This document shows, in pieces, positions 1 through 10,515 of a stretch of DNA of 64,000 bases; the first letter of the stretch is position 1, and every line of letters starts with the position of its first letter. The DNA is from Wurfbainia villosa. Lineage: Eukaryota > Streptophyta > Magnoliopsida > Zingiberales > Zingiberaceae. The notes below the pieces were generated by a model. It was not told where the DNA came from. It did no database searches and saw nothing but the letters and a program-made list of their open reading frames with translations. Made by a program: the position numbers and the translations under genes. The stretch lies in the NCBI GenBank assembly GCA_025175895.1, contig CM046000.1, forward strand, positions 97,944,753 through 98,008,752, given 5' to 3'.

Positions 1-358
1 AAGCTCTCCTAATTTCCGGCCAAGGATGAAGGGAAGGAGAATAGGTTGAGCTCCGGCCAAGGTAGAGGGAACAAGGATAGTGGCCGGCCAACACTTAGAA
101 GGAAGAAGAAATGAATCTTCATCTTCTTGTTGCCGCCCACCCTAATCCCAAAACCCTAACCCTAGCCGCCCAACCCCAATCCTATCCCATCTAGGATTTG
201 GTTACCGCCCAAGGGAAGCCATCCTAATTCCATCCAACCTAAGCCATAAAAGGAAGGGAAAAGCTTGGGCGCCGGTCAAACCAAGGAGGAAATGGGAGGA
301 AGGGTTGCCGACCATGAATTGGAAGAAGAAGAAGCCTTGCCGCCCAACACAATGAACC

Positions 359-375
359 AAACCCTAACCCTAACC
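359..375 (+). repeat. Short telomere-like CCCTAA run
   Basis: Two and a half units of the plant telomere motif (CCCTAAA/CCCTAA type) lie in the LTR leader, with a shorter copy near 150-162. They are too short to be an interstitial telomere. AAACCCTA motifs are common in plant promoters and leaders. Confidence 0.5.
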
Positions 376-455
376 TCCTTTTCTTTCTTGCCGCCCAAGC
401 CTAAGCCCATATATATAGAGTTAGGTTTAGGCCTTGGTTTAATCTCCTCCATTGG

Positions 456-700
456 TTCTAGAGATTTAATCTCCACCGTCGGATCTAGAGATTTAATCTC
501 AACCGTCGAATCTAGAGATTTAATCTCAACCGTCCGTTCTAGGGTTTTAATCCCAACCGTCGGATCTAGAGATTTAATCTCCACCGTCGGTTCTAGGGTT
601 TTAATCCCAACCGTCGGATCTAGAGATTTAATCTCTACCGTCGGTTCTAGAGATTTAATCCCAACCGTCGGATCTAGAGATTTGTTTTCCATCATTTGAT
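456..700 (+). repeat. 27-bp tandem repeat, about nine units
   Basis: Units of exactly 27 bp start with TCTAGAGATTTAATCTC or the variant TCTAGGGTTTTAATCCC and end with ACCGTCGG. Because 27 is a multiple of three, both strands stay open (plus strand reads SRDLISTVG repeats), which produces spurious ORFs of about 140 codons. The two unit variants partly alternate, suggesting amplification of a two-unit block. The repeat lies inside the LTR, between the leader and the AT-rich half. Confidence 0.85.
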
Positions 701-1615
701 CTAGACTTCATGAGGTGTTAATAGGCTACAATAGGGACCATGAGGAGGAGTTGGATCTTGGCCACCCGATGGATCGGAACCACACGAACTTGATCCATCA
801 ATGATGTTCCATTCCACTAGAGGATCATCATTGAACTACCTCACCAACCCTCATAAATTAATATGGGCTCCATATATTATTTGTACATCCATCTCCCCGT
901 GTTTAAGATATCGAATGTCCGTCAATTAATTGATTTACTGACCATCAATTAATTAACATCTAACTCCTCGAGTAGTACCACTCAACCTTATCATCATGTT
1001 GACTAAGTCAACCTGCAGGGTTTACATGATGAACCTTATGAGCTCCTCAAGGGGACATCATCAACCTAATATATAGGACACGGTTTCCTCCTATAATCAA
1101 CGGCACACCATGTAAATAATATCATTTCCCAACTTACTGGGCATATTGATTTAATCCATAGAGATCTCACCCTCTGATAAATCAAAGAAATAAATATTAA
1201 GTACATGTGCCCGTTATTATATCGGGATTAAGAGCATGTACAACATAATATCCGAGGTCCGATTCAATTATGCAGTCAGCAATAAATTGAATCACCTCTA
1301 TGTCGGTCCTGCTCAATACACCTAAGTGTACTAGTGTAACTCTATGTTCAAGATAAAACAATACCAAGCTACACACAACCATGCCAATGGTTTGTCCAAA
1401 ACCATCTTGGTTGTGAGCCTCTACTTATACTCTACAAGGGACTGATAACATGATCTTCTGTGCTACACCCAAGCACCATGTTATCTACAATGTAAAGTAT
1501 TAGATAATATGCATACATATAATAAATATAAAGTGCAAACAATGATCATGTGATTCTTATTTCAAAATAAAGATGTTCATACAAAAGAGCTAGGCTTTCA
1601 GTGTATATCCCAACA

Positions 1616-2846
1616 GTATGATAAGGAAATTATTTAAGTAGCATGTGACAACAAAAGTAGTGAAGGGTAAACATGTGAGAATGTCTTCATAGTAATCATG
1701 CAAACCTATAGTTGTGTGGTCTCAAAAGAATCAAAGCAAGTTCTAGAGTTACAATAACCACAAGTGCACCATACACAAGCAATAAAAACAGACACAATCC
1801 TCACTAGGAATGAAAAAAAATCATCTTAATCTATCAACATAGAATCCATCACCACGGAGTAACCATATGCAATCAAATAATCCATTCATGACAATAAATC
1901 CCCAAAACTTGACAATCAAATTTAACTAGCTTTCACGACTTCTAAGATGATATAAAGGAATGCATAGAAAATTTATTTGAAAGCAACGACAAAATAAAAA
2001 CTCAACAAACAAAACATAACAACTAAAACAAAACCAAATAAAGTAAAATGAAGTGAAAGAAGGGTATATACAATGAAAAGAAAAGTAGATGGGATAGAAG
2101 AAACTCCCCTGAGGTCCTGGCAGTTGGAGGCGGTTTAGTAAGAATATCCAGACTGGGAGTGAGATGGATCGAATGGAGGTGAGTGCTCTCTTGATGTGAT
2201 CAGGATAGTTCCATGCTGCTCCCTCCGAAATGATCATCGCCTCATCATATGTACTCTCTGGTGGTCGAAGGCGATCAGAAAAAGTATCCAACCTTGGGGC
2301 TGGATTACTGCATTTTTTTTAGAGGCTTAATCAGCAACATTCTTGGAGACTATCTCAGATGGGAGTGTCCAGTCTGGAGCTGTCCAGCTATCCACCACTC
2401 CCGTGTCATCAACCTCAACATCTGACACCACAGCAGCTTCATCAATGAATACACATCCATCAATATCTGAAAGCAAATCACAACACAATGGTTCATAGGA
2501 GTCCTGTGGAGTAAGAAAAATCCACGATCCATCTCCCTAAGCACGTCGATATCTAAAGAAATGGACTCTGACGGAGGCTGAATGAACTCTTATGCTAATA
2601 TATGACTGATGGATGTTGCAATTTGATCTAGCTGCCATTTTGATCCGGTTGCTAATAATAAGGACCCATGCTTCTCAGAAAAGATAATTCCTGGTCTTTC
2701 CTGAAACACTAACAGACAAATCAAAAGACACAGGAAGTAGACATTACAAAATATATGGATACACAGAAATTGAAAGAATGAAGCCCTAATATTTTTTTTT
2801 GAAAAAAATGAGAAAATAATCCTAAGTTTACTAAGCATCATTACAC
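1616..2846 (-). mobile_element. Internal remnant of gypsy element L (after PBS)
   Basis: This stretch lies downstream (minus strand) of the tRNA-Asp-type PBS at 2847-2864, so it is the 5' untranslated and first coding part of element L. Small minus frames occur at 1926-2291 and 2341-2580 but none is long. The left end is cut by LTR H at 1615, so gag-pol of this element is not in the window. Confidence 0.5.
2341..2580 (-). pseudogene. Broken coding remnant near the L PBS, unidentified
   Basis: The minus strand reads as protein-like sequence in two frames separated by one frameshift near 2500. It is an acidic stretch rich in D, E, S and V, containing motifs such as SDIDGCVFIDEAAVVSD and WTAPDWTLPSEIV. 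I do not recognise a family. Ogre/Tat-lineage gypsy elements can carry an extra ORF between PBS and gag, so this position would fit such an ORF, but that is inference. Confidence 0.3.
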
Positions 2847-2864
2847 TCCCTGGCAATGGCGCCA
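2847..2864 (-). promoter_or_regulatory. tRNA-Asp-type primer-binding site of L
   Basis: The minus strand reads TGGCGCCATTGCCAGGGA, close to the TGGCGCCGTTGCCGGGGA site typical of Athila/Tat/Ogre gypsy elements primed by tRNA-Asp. It begins about five bases after the inferred 5' LTR end at 2870. It fixes both the strand and the lineage of the element. Confidence 0.8.
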
Positions 2865-3756
2865 AATTTTGATAACGACGATTTGTGTCGTGTGGTACCG
2901 TTTCAAATTAATTACCGAACCCCCTAACTACATTAATATAGCATAGTGGATGACCCGAATCGTTTCCCAACGAGTATAATCGACAGAATAGTAAACATAG
3001 GATTTCTAATTATTGCTAATCCTACTGAATGGGGGTTAGGAATTTACAAGACTAATCCTACTGAATGAAAGACAATGCAAGTAATTAAAGCATTAATCTA
3101 ACTAACTAAGATGACAATGAAATTAAAGAAGATCTAAACTAAACATGCAAAGGAAATCATTCGAAAACATAAAGACAGTGCAGGAAATTAAACAATAAGT
3201 CAAATGCAAACTAACATGTGTATAAAGGAAAACATGAAATAAATCTAACTTACTATTAAACACATCTAACTAATGAAATTAACACAAACAGATAAGTAAT
3301 CAAACTAACAATTAATTAAGCTACGCATCATAATTAAACTACAACTAAACTACCAAATGAAACTACTAATTACTCTAAGTCAAACTACGAAATAACTACA
3401 ATGTAAACTACAAGACAACTACAAACTAACTACAAATTAGACTACAGTTAAACTATAAACTAACTACAAGTCAACTACAACAACAATTTTGGGGGTTTTT
3501 GATAAGTTCAAGTCGTGAATCCAAACATAATGTAAAGTAAACAAACAATGCAATAAAACAAGATAAACATCCAAATCAATGGATCAAAATCCAAATATAA
3601 CCACCGATCACTCCACGACGATGACGACAATCTGAACAACTCCTCCGGTGGATGATATGGCTGGATCCTTGCCAGAAATCCTCCGACAAGTGCTGAATTG
3701 ATGGATGAAGTGAGCCCTTTTCTCCGGTGGATGGTGCGAAACTGTCGAAGTCTGGT

Positions 3757-3824
3757 GTAGCTGCCGGGATCCGAACCCGAGTCTCTCGGAAGCCGAGTAT
3801 ACTCACCACTATACTACAATGATA
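3757..3824 (-). pseudogene. tRNA-Glu-like pseudogene inside LTR L
   Basis: The minus strand shows a D-arm with internal A box (TAGTATAGTGGTGAGTAT), an anticodon stem CTCGG/CCGAG, and a T-arm with B box GGTTCGGATCC and stem TCGGG/CCCGG. Order and spacing follow tRNA-Glu (ACTCGGCTT...CCGAGAGAC). The anticodon loop has lost about four bases, leaving only CTT between the stems, and the acceptor stem pairs poorly. The sequence is about 68 nt instead of 72. It cannot decode, but the A and B boxes of a Pol III promoter are recognisable. It could be a tRNA pseudogene or the head of a tRNA-derived SINE. Confidence 0.6.
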
Positions 3825-3888
3825 CCGAACTGATACCTATGGATGACTTCAGTGAAGGTGGAGCAAATCAGAGTTCAAAGGGGACGAA

Positions 3889-3907
3889 CCCACTATACTA
3901 CAACGAA
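3889..3907 (-). other. Second tRNA 5'-half-like fragment
   Basis: The minus strand reads TTTCGTTGTAGTATAGTGG, nearly the 5' end of plant tRNA-Asp, and then runs directly into GTTCGTCCCC, which resembles a T-arm. It looks like a tRNA with its middle deleted. It lies about 85 bp from the tRNA-Glu-like copy and shares CCACTATACTACAA (plus strand) with it. Confidence 0.45.
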
Positions 3908-4007
3908 ACTCCGAAACTGCATGGAGAGGATGGAACCGGAGTAAAAGATGAAACTCTTCGCCGACAATGAACTGAAGTGCTGCCATGTGGAGGAGAAAGC
4001 GTCCGCC

Positions 4008-4092
4008 GCCGCTCGCGTGGAGAAAGCTCTGCTCGCTGCCGCCGCTCGCGTGGAGGAAGCTCTGCTCGCCGCCGTTGCTCGCGAGGAGGAAA
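4008..4092 (+). repeat. 33-bp GC-rich tandem repeat
   Basis: About 2.5 units of 33 bp contain GCTCGCGTGGAG(A/G)AAGCTCTG, with GCTCGCG starting at 4011, 4044 and 4077. The small ORFs over it on both strands come from the repeat, not from a gene. Confidence 0.75.
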
Positions 4093-4870
4093 AATGGTGC
4101 CGGCTCGCCGTCTGTGGATGAAGAAGATGTGGCTGCCGGTGTTAGAGGAGGTGATGGAGGATATCACCGCTGCCCTTGGCGGAGAAAGTGGATGGCCGGC
4201 GGTGTCGCGCGGATGAGGTGGAGGAAGGAACCCGGCGGCGTCCGCGATTCGGTGATGATTCTGTGCGAGCGTGGAGAGGATGATTAAATGATTTTCCTGA
4301 GCCGTCCGATCTGAGCTCCTTTAATCCAAGCCATCCAATTAAGCTAGGGTATGATGGATCCATTAATTGCTTAATTGCCGCCCATTCAACTACCAAATCA
4401 CCGATTTGAAATGGACGGATTTGATCCATCTGAAGGAATAATCACCATCCAACGGTCCGGATGAACGACCAAGACATGTAGATATTAATGTATGGGCCTG
4501 ATCGCTCCAGATCCAGATAGATGGCTCAGAATCAATCACTTTCCTCGGACGATCCATAATGCTCAGATCTGAACCCTTGATTTAATTTGCCTTCGATCTG
4601 AATGAAGGGCTCAGATTAAGTGAACTTGAATTGCCCATTATGATCCCAGATAAAGCCATATTTGATCTAACTTGAGTCTAGTCCAGTGGCTCATCTTGAT
4701 CTCCTACAAATAAAGATAAAATTTGCAAATAAGTCCAAAATATAGGAGAATTTATAAAAAGGTCCAAAATGAATCCAAACTCATAAAACATGCAAATAAT
4801 CAATAATAAATCATTAGATAAAAACAATGATATTAAGGACCAAAATAATGCAATAAAATGGTAGTGATCA

Positions 4871-5736
4871 TCAGTCGACTGGAGTTGTGGACCAGTCGAC
4901 TGGTCAAGTATTTTGACACTTGGCAGCCGAGTCGACTTTGAGTAGTCGACTGGTCTAAAGTCGATTGGCACTCAACTGCGGCTGCATGACCTTGACAATC
5001 GACTGCCAGCCTTGGGTCGTCGACTGACCTTGATCAGTCGACTGATGGTTGAGGACATGAGCATATAATGTTTCCAAGTCGATCGAGTAAGGGCAATGAT
5101 CGAGGTTATGAGCATGGGATCAGCGATGGTACGATCGATCATTGTATAGCCATTGGAGATTTTTCAGTGTGGATTAAGTCGTTGTGAGACAACGGCTACA
5201 GGAGCAGTCGATTGATGGGTATGAGCAGTCGACTATTAGGCGAAAATTAGCTCGAGTTGCAGCTTTAAAGGGAGCTCGAAGGGGAGATTTTTGACATGGT
5301 TCTTGGGGAGATTTTGAAGGGGAATTGCTGCTGCATTCCAGACCTTCAAGAGCAAACCAAAGCAAACACCAAGCAAAGCATTTAAAGCAATTGTTATAAA
5401 GTTTTCTTTACTTGTATTTCATTATTATCTTTTGTATTACTTTTGTAATAATTTGTACAAGGTTTCTCCACCTTCGGATTGTTCTGAGGAGTGTATTAGT
5501 GGTGGTTTACATTACTAGAGCTTGTTGAGCTCGACCCGTGGAGTAGGAACCCTAAGGTTCCAAACCACCTTATATCGTCTTGTCCTTTTGGTTGTGTATT
5601 CATGTGTTTGTCGTATTTTGTTATTACTTTATATATTCTGCTGCGTTAATAAGTTTTGTAGACAAGCACGATCGAATTCCATCATCGATAACGAAATTGC
5701 TATTAACCCCCTCTAGCGACATACGATCACCCTACA
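4871..5736 (+). mobile_element. Truncated copia LTR (J), plus strand
   Basis: From about 5290 to 5736 the sequence runs in parallel with the R-U5 part of LTR B (10020-10457): GGGGAATTGCTGCTGCATTCC, TTTCTCCACCT, GAGCT(C/T)G...CCGTGGAGTAGGAACC, and a GACAAGCA...CCCCCTCTAGC end. The right edge CCTACA (5736) is not followed by a PBS, so it is a 3' or solo LTR. The left part is cut at 4871 by element L. It carries several CAGTCGACTG palindromes (for example 4872-4881 and 4893-4902) and a block of GATCG-type replacements at about 5073-5165. Confidence 0.7.
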
Positions 5737-5777
5737 AATGTTAGTAAGAAGTAAAGGGTTAGGGTATTGTTATGAAG

Positions 5778-7209
5778 TGTTGAAGGATCGTGACTCGGCT
5801 AGAAGGGGGGGTTGAATAGCCCGATGTCGTAGATGGAAATCGCTTGTCTTAATTGTCTACGAGAATGATTAGCGCAGCGGAAATAATGCTAAAGCAAAAT
5901 ACAATTAAGCAAATACAAGAAGTAAAGAGACAAATGCTAACACAATTATGTAATGTGGTTCACTACGCTTGCCGCTAGTCCACGGATGATTTGTAAGGTG
6001 AATCACTCCCCAACTCAAATCACTAATCTCTCCTTTAGCTTAAATAAGGTGGAGGTAACCTTTTTATAACAAATCACTCCCTCTTACAATAGAATAGAAA
6101 TAAGCATAAGGAAGAGGAGTGGAAAACGTTTAGGGCACTTGGGAGTATGAATGAGAGTTAAGCATTAACCTACCCAAGGCACCCAAGGCCTCCTCTTATA
6201 GAGAGGAAGCCATTCTTCTTATTGGGCATGCAACAATCGACTGATGCTGTAGCCGTTGTCTCACAATGACTTCATCCACGTTGGCATCCAGCCAATGGAT
6301 AATCCATCAGTCGACTGATAGACCCTATCAGTCGACTGATAGAACCATCAGATGATTGCTCCAAGCAATCAGTTGACTCAAAATGGTTTTGTGCCCACGA
6401 CACCCTTGAATAATCGACTGTCGTCCCTTGGCAGTCGACTGATGGGCCAACAGTCGACTGTTGGGTTAGAAACCAATCAATCGAATACCAGTCGATTGCT
6501 CTTGACTTGGATAAGTCGACTGCTATCTATAACAGTCGACTGGTGTTGGATAAAACCTCAAACAAACACTTGTTTGAGCATCCAACAGTCGAGTAAATCT
6601 CAAACCACCTGTTTGAGCATCCGACACTTCCATTCATCGGGTAGAAACCTCAAACTCATGTTTGAGCATCCGACTTATCCAATTGTCGGGTAAAACCTCA
6701 AACACAAGTTTTAGCATCCGACTTATCGCGTAAAACCTCAAACCGAATTTGAGCGTCCGACCCTTGACTTAGCCATTGGACCAAGTTCACCTATGAGCTA
6801 CCCCATCCCAGGTTACAATCGCTCAATCTCTCATCTTCCCATGGAATGCCTCATCGAAGCTCTCTTCGTCCGACCACATCCCTCGGATGCACTAAGTCCA
6901 TGACTCCTCTAGTGTCATCCTTCGTGTCTCGCCCTGAAGTTTGCTTCTTTTGGCTTCACTCTAATGCTCCTCGTCCGGTGGTCCCTCGGATGCACCAAGC
7001 ACACGACTTCAGTAATGTCATCCTTCACCGACTCAAGGACCTGAGCAATGAGATGGTGAACTCGCCAATGCTTTCATCAAGTCAACCATGTGTGATTCAC
7101 TCAACTCCTGCACAACTTAAACACACACATCAAATCACATAAACAACCTAACTTAAACCCTTTGCCACACACAGCAAAACCAAACCATCTTGGGTTGATT
7201 GCTCTAACA
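5778..7209 (-). mobile_element. 3' LTR of element A
   Basis: It runs from TGTTGAAGG on the plus strand to CTAACA, so the minus-strand LTR starts TGTTAGAGCAATC. A TATA box reads CTCTATAAGAGG on the minus strand (6192-6203). Upstream of it (6230-6550) lies a cluster of CAGTCGACTG palindromes, for example 6308-6317, 6329-6338, 6432-6441 and 6451-6460. A second repeat, AAACCTCAAAC...GAGCATCCGAC, recurs at 6550-6740. Plus-strand bases after 7209 (ATATCTCCATTTTTGATG) give a purine-rich minus-strand polypurine tract. Confidence 0.85.
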
Positions 7210-8243
7210 ATATCTCCATTTTTGATGTGTGACAACATGTTTAAGTTAGGAAAAACATTAACAAAACACTAAGGCAAGGAAAGCATGTAAACATAACATG
7301 AATATCAAAACACTCCCCCTTAGTACATACAACTCCCCCTTAACACATGCTAATTCTCCCCTAGCATGATTCACTTAAACATTAACATTTCTCCCCCTTT
7401 GATACCATCAAAAACATCAAATATATGTTATACAACATGACATCACTGTCCAAGGAAAGAAAATTACCAAAAATAGGCTAAAAACCATTTAAAACAAGTT
7501 ACTGTGCCCATGCACAGTACATCAGTCGACTGACACCTAAAAATCTCGATTTCTGATTTCTGAACTAAAATTCAGAAATGCATTAAAAATTCCAAAAAAT
7601 TCAAAAAATCATGAAATTTGGGAACACATTTCTTGTGAGTCCCTCTATCAATGAAAAATAATTTTTCATAAAAATTCAATCAATTTTCAAAAATAAGGAA
7701 AAATCTCAAAAGTTTGAAAATGACTCAAAATTTTATCAACTTGAAAGCCTAGTTTTGCCTTGAAATGTTTTAAAACATGAACTCACAGATTTTAAAACAT
7801 AAAATGATTTTAAAACATTAAAAATATCCAATCATGATCTTTGGGAAATATGTCCATGAATTAAACATAAGCTTTCCCCATGGTTGGTCTATGATTGCTA
7901 TGTCATGATACTCCAAGTGACCCATCTAAATGTCATAAGCATTAGCGAAACACTTGTATCAACTTAACATCTCACCCATGCTATGTTTTCAATCAAGTTA
8001 GTCTTATGGTGAATGTGAGATGTGACTAAGGTATTTGTACTTAACCATAAATTTCATGCAATTTCTACCAAGGTTAAGTATTATCAATCATCATGATCAT
8101 AAGACATGTATATGATAACAAAACAAGTATCACAAATCATGATTCAAACATTATCACCCAAATCATCCACCATGCTCATAATAAGTCAACCACATAATAT
8201 GATATGAAAATTATTCAAGTATGGTTGACTATCCTAGGTTTAT
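7210..8243 (-). other. 3' noncoding region of element A
   Basis: AT-rich sequence lies between the gag end and the polypurine tract. It contains one CAGTCGACTG (7523-7532) and a tract at 7510-7640 clearly homologous to 40308-40450 of element D (both include ATCAGTCGACTG and CAAAAAATCATGAAATTT-like sequence). It also contains the 9-bp inverted repeat at 7967-8023. No coding frame is credible. Confidence 0.7.
7967..8023 (-). repeat. Conserved ACATCTCAC/GTGAGATGT inverted repeat (A)
   Basis: Perfect 9-bp arms at 7967-7975 and 8015-8023 enclose 39 nt. The same arms recur in the 3' noncoding region of B, C and D with different loops. The structure lies about 220 nt downstream of the gag stop. Confidence 0.75.
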
Positions 8244-9051
8244 CTAACCCTTGAGGATTGACTTAGGAACCCAATATAAATTCTTTCCAATAGGATTCAC
8301 CAAGTACTCCTTAGGGATCCATTTCCTAGCTACCATGGTTGTTTTAGATTGTCCTCTAGCAATTAAGCAATGGTAAGCTTTTTCATTTTTTGATCCCTTA
8401 TATCCTAAGCCCTTCTTGTTAAAGCTTGCCCTTTGGCTCCAAATAATCATATTCAAGGTATTTGAGTCAATAGTGAATTTTTCAAGGGCCTTAGTGAGGA
8501 ATTCTACCTTTTCTCTTAAAGCCTTATTCTCTTCTAAGCATGCATCATTACTACTAAAAGAAATACAATCATCATGTGAGCATGCATTTTTCAATTTTTC
8601 TTCTAGATTTTTAATTTCATCAAACATGCATTTATTTTTCTTCTTCATTCAAAACAAGTCCTTAGTTAAGCTAGTAATCATGGAAATAACATTATGGGAG
8701 GGTAGTTTATTTACCTCACTTACCCAATCCCCTTCTTCCGAATCCGAAGTAGACTCTCCCCCTTCACTTGAGCCTCCTCCTCACTTGAGCTTGCTTCTTC
8801 TCTTTTGGATGAAGTGGAGGCTATGTCATCTATTCCCATGAGTGCTAGGTGTGTGAAAATTTCTTCTTCTTCCGATGATGATAGATCATCCCATGTAACT
8901 TTTAGGTTCCGGGGTTTTGATTTCTTTTCCTTCTCCTTTGACTTCCTTTCTTCTTTCTTGTCTTTCTTCTTGTCTTCCTTTGCTTTATTCAAGAGAGGAG
9001 ATTCATCTCTCATGTGCCTCTCTCCTTGGCAATTATAGCAAATCACCTTCC
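8244..9051 (-). pseudogene. gag: Gag of element A, C-terminal part
   Basis: This is the continuation of the frame at 15156-15979 after the B insertion. It begins in a CCHC zinc knuckle (CYNCQGERH), whose last Cys is replaced, so nucleic-acid binding would be impaired. A Lys/Glu-rich basic stretch and an acidic Ser-rich stretch follow. After frame loss at about 8720 a second frame (8244-8648) holds a coiled-coil-like segment and the motif QRASFNKKGLGY, comparable to QRTMYNKVGLGF in element C and QRVIYNKAGIGY in D. It ends in NLYWVPKSILKG, the usual end of gag before the protease in this lineage. At least one frameshift or stop separates the two parts. Confidence 0.75.
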
Positions 9052-10457
9052 TGTTGGTGCAATCGGCCCAGCAATACCTTGATGGTATTTTGATGATAGA
9101 CAAAACTCATGACATGGGATTGTCATGGGAAAGTCCAACATGGGGTTGGCATGGAAAATCCAAGCATGGAGCTTGGTGTGGAAGTCCAAGGGGGAAGCCT
9201 TGGCATGGGAAAGTCCAAAGCATTGCGAAGCCGTGCGCTTGGTGCTTGGCATGGGAAATCCAAAGCATTGCGAAGCCGTGCGCTTGGTGCATTTGGGAAG
9301 TCTTGAGAACTTGGCAAGTTCACTAGGCTCGGGGTCCTTGAGTCGGTGAAGGATGACATTGCGAAGCCGTGCGCTTGGTGCATTCGAGGGACTGTCGGAC
9401 GGGGAGCGAATGGAGTGAGCCCAAAGGGAAGCATACTTCTAGGGCATGAGACACGAAGGATGGCATTGTGAAGCCGTGCGCTTGGCGCATCCGAGGGACG
9501 TAGGCCGAGGGAAGAGAGCTTTGGTGGGAAACTTCATGAGGGATAAGGTGGACTTGGCCAAGTGGCTAAGACTGAGTGTCGGAGGCTCAAACTTGATGTT
9601 TGAGGGTTTACCCGACGGTCGGATGCTCAAACAACTTGGTGTTTGAGGTTTTGCCCGACATCAGTCGACTGGCATAGGTGCCGGTTCGACTGATCCAAGT
9701 CGACTAGAGTTCGACTGGTGTAAGGCTAGGGTTTTGTGCTTGGCAGTCGACTGCCATGGACATGGCAGTCGATTGCCGAGGGATGGCAGTCGACTGATGG
9801 GAATGTCGCGAGCACATAACGCTCCGTAGCCGCGGCGATCGACTCGGGTCACCGATCTGATGGGCATCATCGATCGGTGTAGGTGATCCGTTGGAACTTG
9901 TCCGGCGTGGATCATTGTTGTGAGACAACGACTACAGGCGATCGGCGCTAGCGCAAAACACGATGCAGGTTATAAATGGAGCACGAGTTGGAGGATTTCG
10001 CCAAGTCTTTTGTGGAGCTATTGGAGGGGAATTGCTGCTGCATTCCAGTCCTTCAAGAGCCAATCAAAGCAAGCAACAAGCAAAGCGATCAAAGCAATCG
10101 GTGAAAGTTTTCTTTTGTATTGTATTTGTGTATTTGCTTGTATTTCTATATTACATTGTAATTGCTTGTGAGAGGTTTCTCCACCTCCGACGTGTTGTCG
10201 AGAAGGAGTGTTATAGTTAGTGTCGTGCGCATAACTAGAGCTCGGTGAGCTCGCCCGTGGAGTAGGAACCATTCGGTTCCGAACCACGTACATCTTGTGT
10301 TGTGTGATTATGTATTATTGTTAGTTTCATTATTATTGTTATTCCGCTGCGCTAACGACAATCGTAGACAAGCAACGCAAGAAGAACGAACGAATTACGA
10401 CATCCATCGAACGAGGGCTATTCACCCCCCTCTAGCCGGCCGTATCGATCCCCAACA
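9052..10457 (+). mobile_element. 5' LTR of element B
   Basis: It runs from TGTTGGTGCAATCGG to CGATCCCCAACA. A repeat CATTGCGAAGCCGTGCGCTTGG occurs four times (about 9218, 9262, 9358 and 9464). CAGTCGACTG palindromes are intact at 9662-9671, 9744-9753 and 9787-9796. At 9830-9955 the corresponding positions read CGATCG-type sequence, although the 3' LTR keeps the palindromes there. The TATA box TATAAATG is at 9971-9978. The U5 end matches LTR J. Confidence 0.9.
9971..9978 (+). promoter_or_regulatory. TATA box of LTR B
   Basis: TATAAATG lies about 480 bp before the LTR end, with the same sequence at 14665-14672 in the 3' LTR. The palindrome cluster lies directly upstream. This is the likely core promoter for element B RNA. 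Confidence 0.6.
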
Positions 10458-10459
10458 AG

Positions 10460-10471
10460 TGGTATCAGAGC
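10460..10471 (+). promoter_or_regulatory. Initiator-Met PBS of element B
   Basis: TGGTATCAGAGC, the standard plant copia primer-binding site complementary to the 3' end of initiator-Met tRNA, starts two bases after the LTR. Confidence 0.92.
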
Positions 10472-10515
10472 TGAGGTCACTCTTCAAGGACTAACCGCCG
10501 CGAGAGCACTACAAA

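Larger units (their letters stand above)
1..1615 (-). mobile_element. Partial large LTR (H), right-hand portion
   Basis: The right edge ends in CAACA at 1611-1615, the usual end of a TG...CA LTR read on the minus strand. The layout resembles the LTRs at 48985-51190 and 62445-64000: a GC-rich leader with GCCGGCC and AAACCCTAA-type stretches, a short AT-rich centre, then a long low-complexity tail. The base run after 1615 is not pyrimidine-rich, so this is probably the outer edge of a 5' LTR, or a solo LTR, of a minus-oriented copia-like element lying mostly left of the window. The target duplication would be GTATG at 1616-1620, which cannot be checked here. No credible coding frame is present. 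Confidence 0.6.
2870..4870 (-). mobile_element. 5' LTR of gypsy element L (about 2.0 kb)
   Basis: The left edge is fixed by the PBS. The right edge is placed at GTAGTGATCA (4861-4870), giving minus-strand ends TGATCACTAC...CGTTATCA; beyond it an unrelated copia LTR begins. The part next to the PBS (2880-3500) is AT-rich with many CTACAA/CTAACTA repeats. The middle is GC-rich (3900-4290) and includes a 33-bp tandem repeat and a tRNA-like sequence. The second LTR is outside the window, so the outer boundary rests on terminal bases and the change of sequence type only. Confidence 0.6.

Noticed and set aside
359..375. Interstitial telomere or chromosome end
   Set aside because: Only about two and a half CCCTAA units, inside an LTR.
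265..699. ORFs of about 140 codons on both strands
   Set aside because: They are created by the 27-bp tandem repeat inside an LTR; there is no start context, domain or relative.
456..700. CRISPR-like regular repeat
   Set aside because: Units abut directly with no unique spacers, and the sequence is plant nuclear.
3757..3824. Functional tRNA gene
   Set aside because: The anticodon loop is reduced to three bases and the acceptor stem pairs poorly.
4008..4287. Arg/Ser-rich ORFs on both strands
   Set aside because: Product of the 33-bp GC-rich repeat within LTR L.
9107..9434. Several overlapping ORFs in LTR B (and 13578-14096 in its partner)
   Set aside because: All six frames are partly open because of the GCGAAGCCGTGCGCTTGG repeats; the region is LTR.
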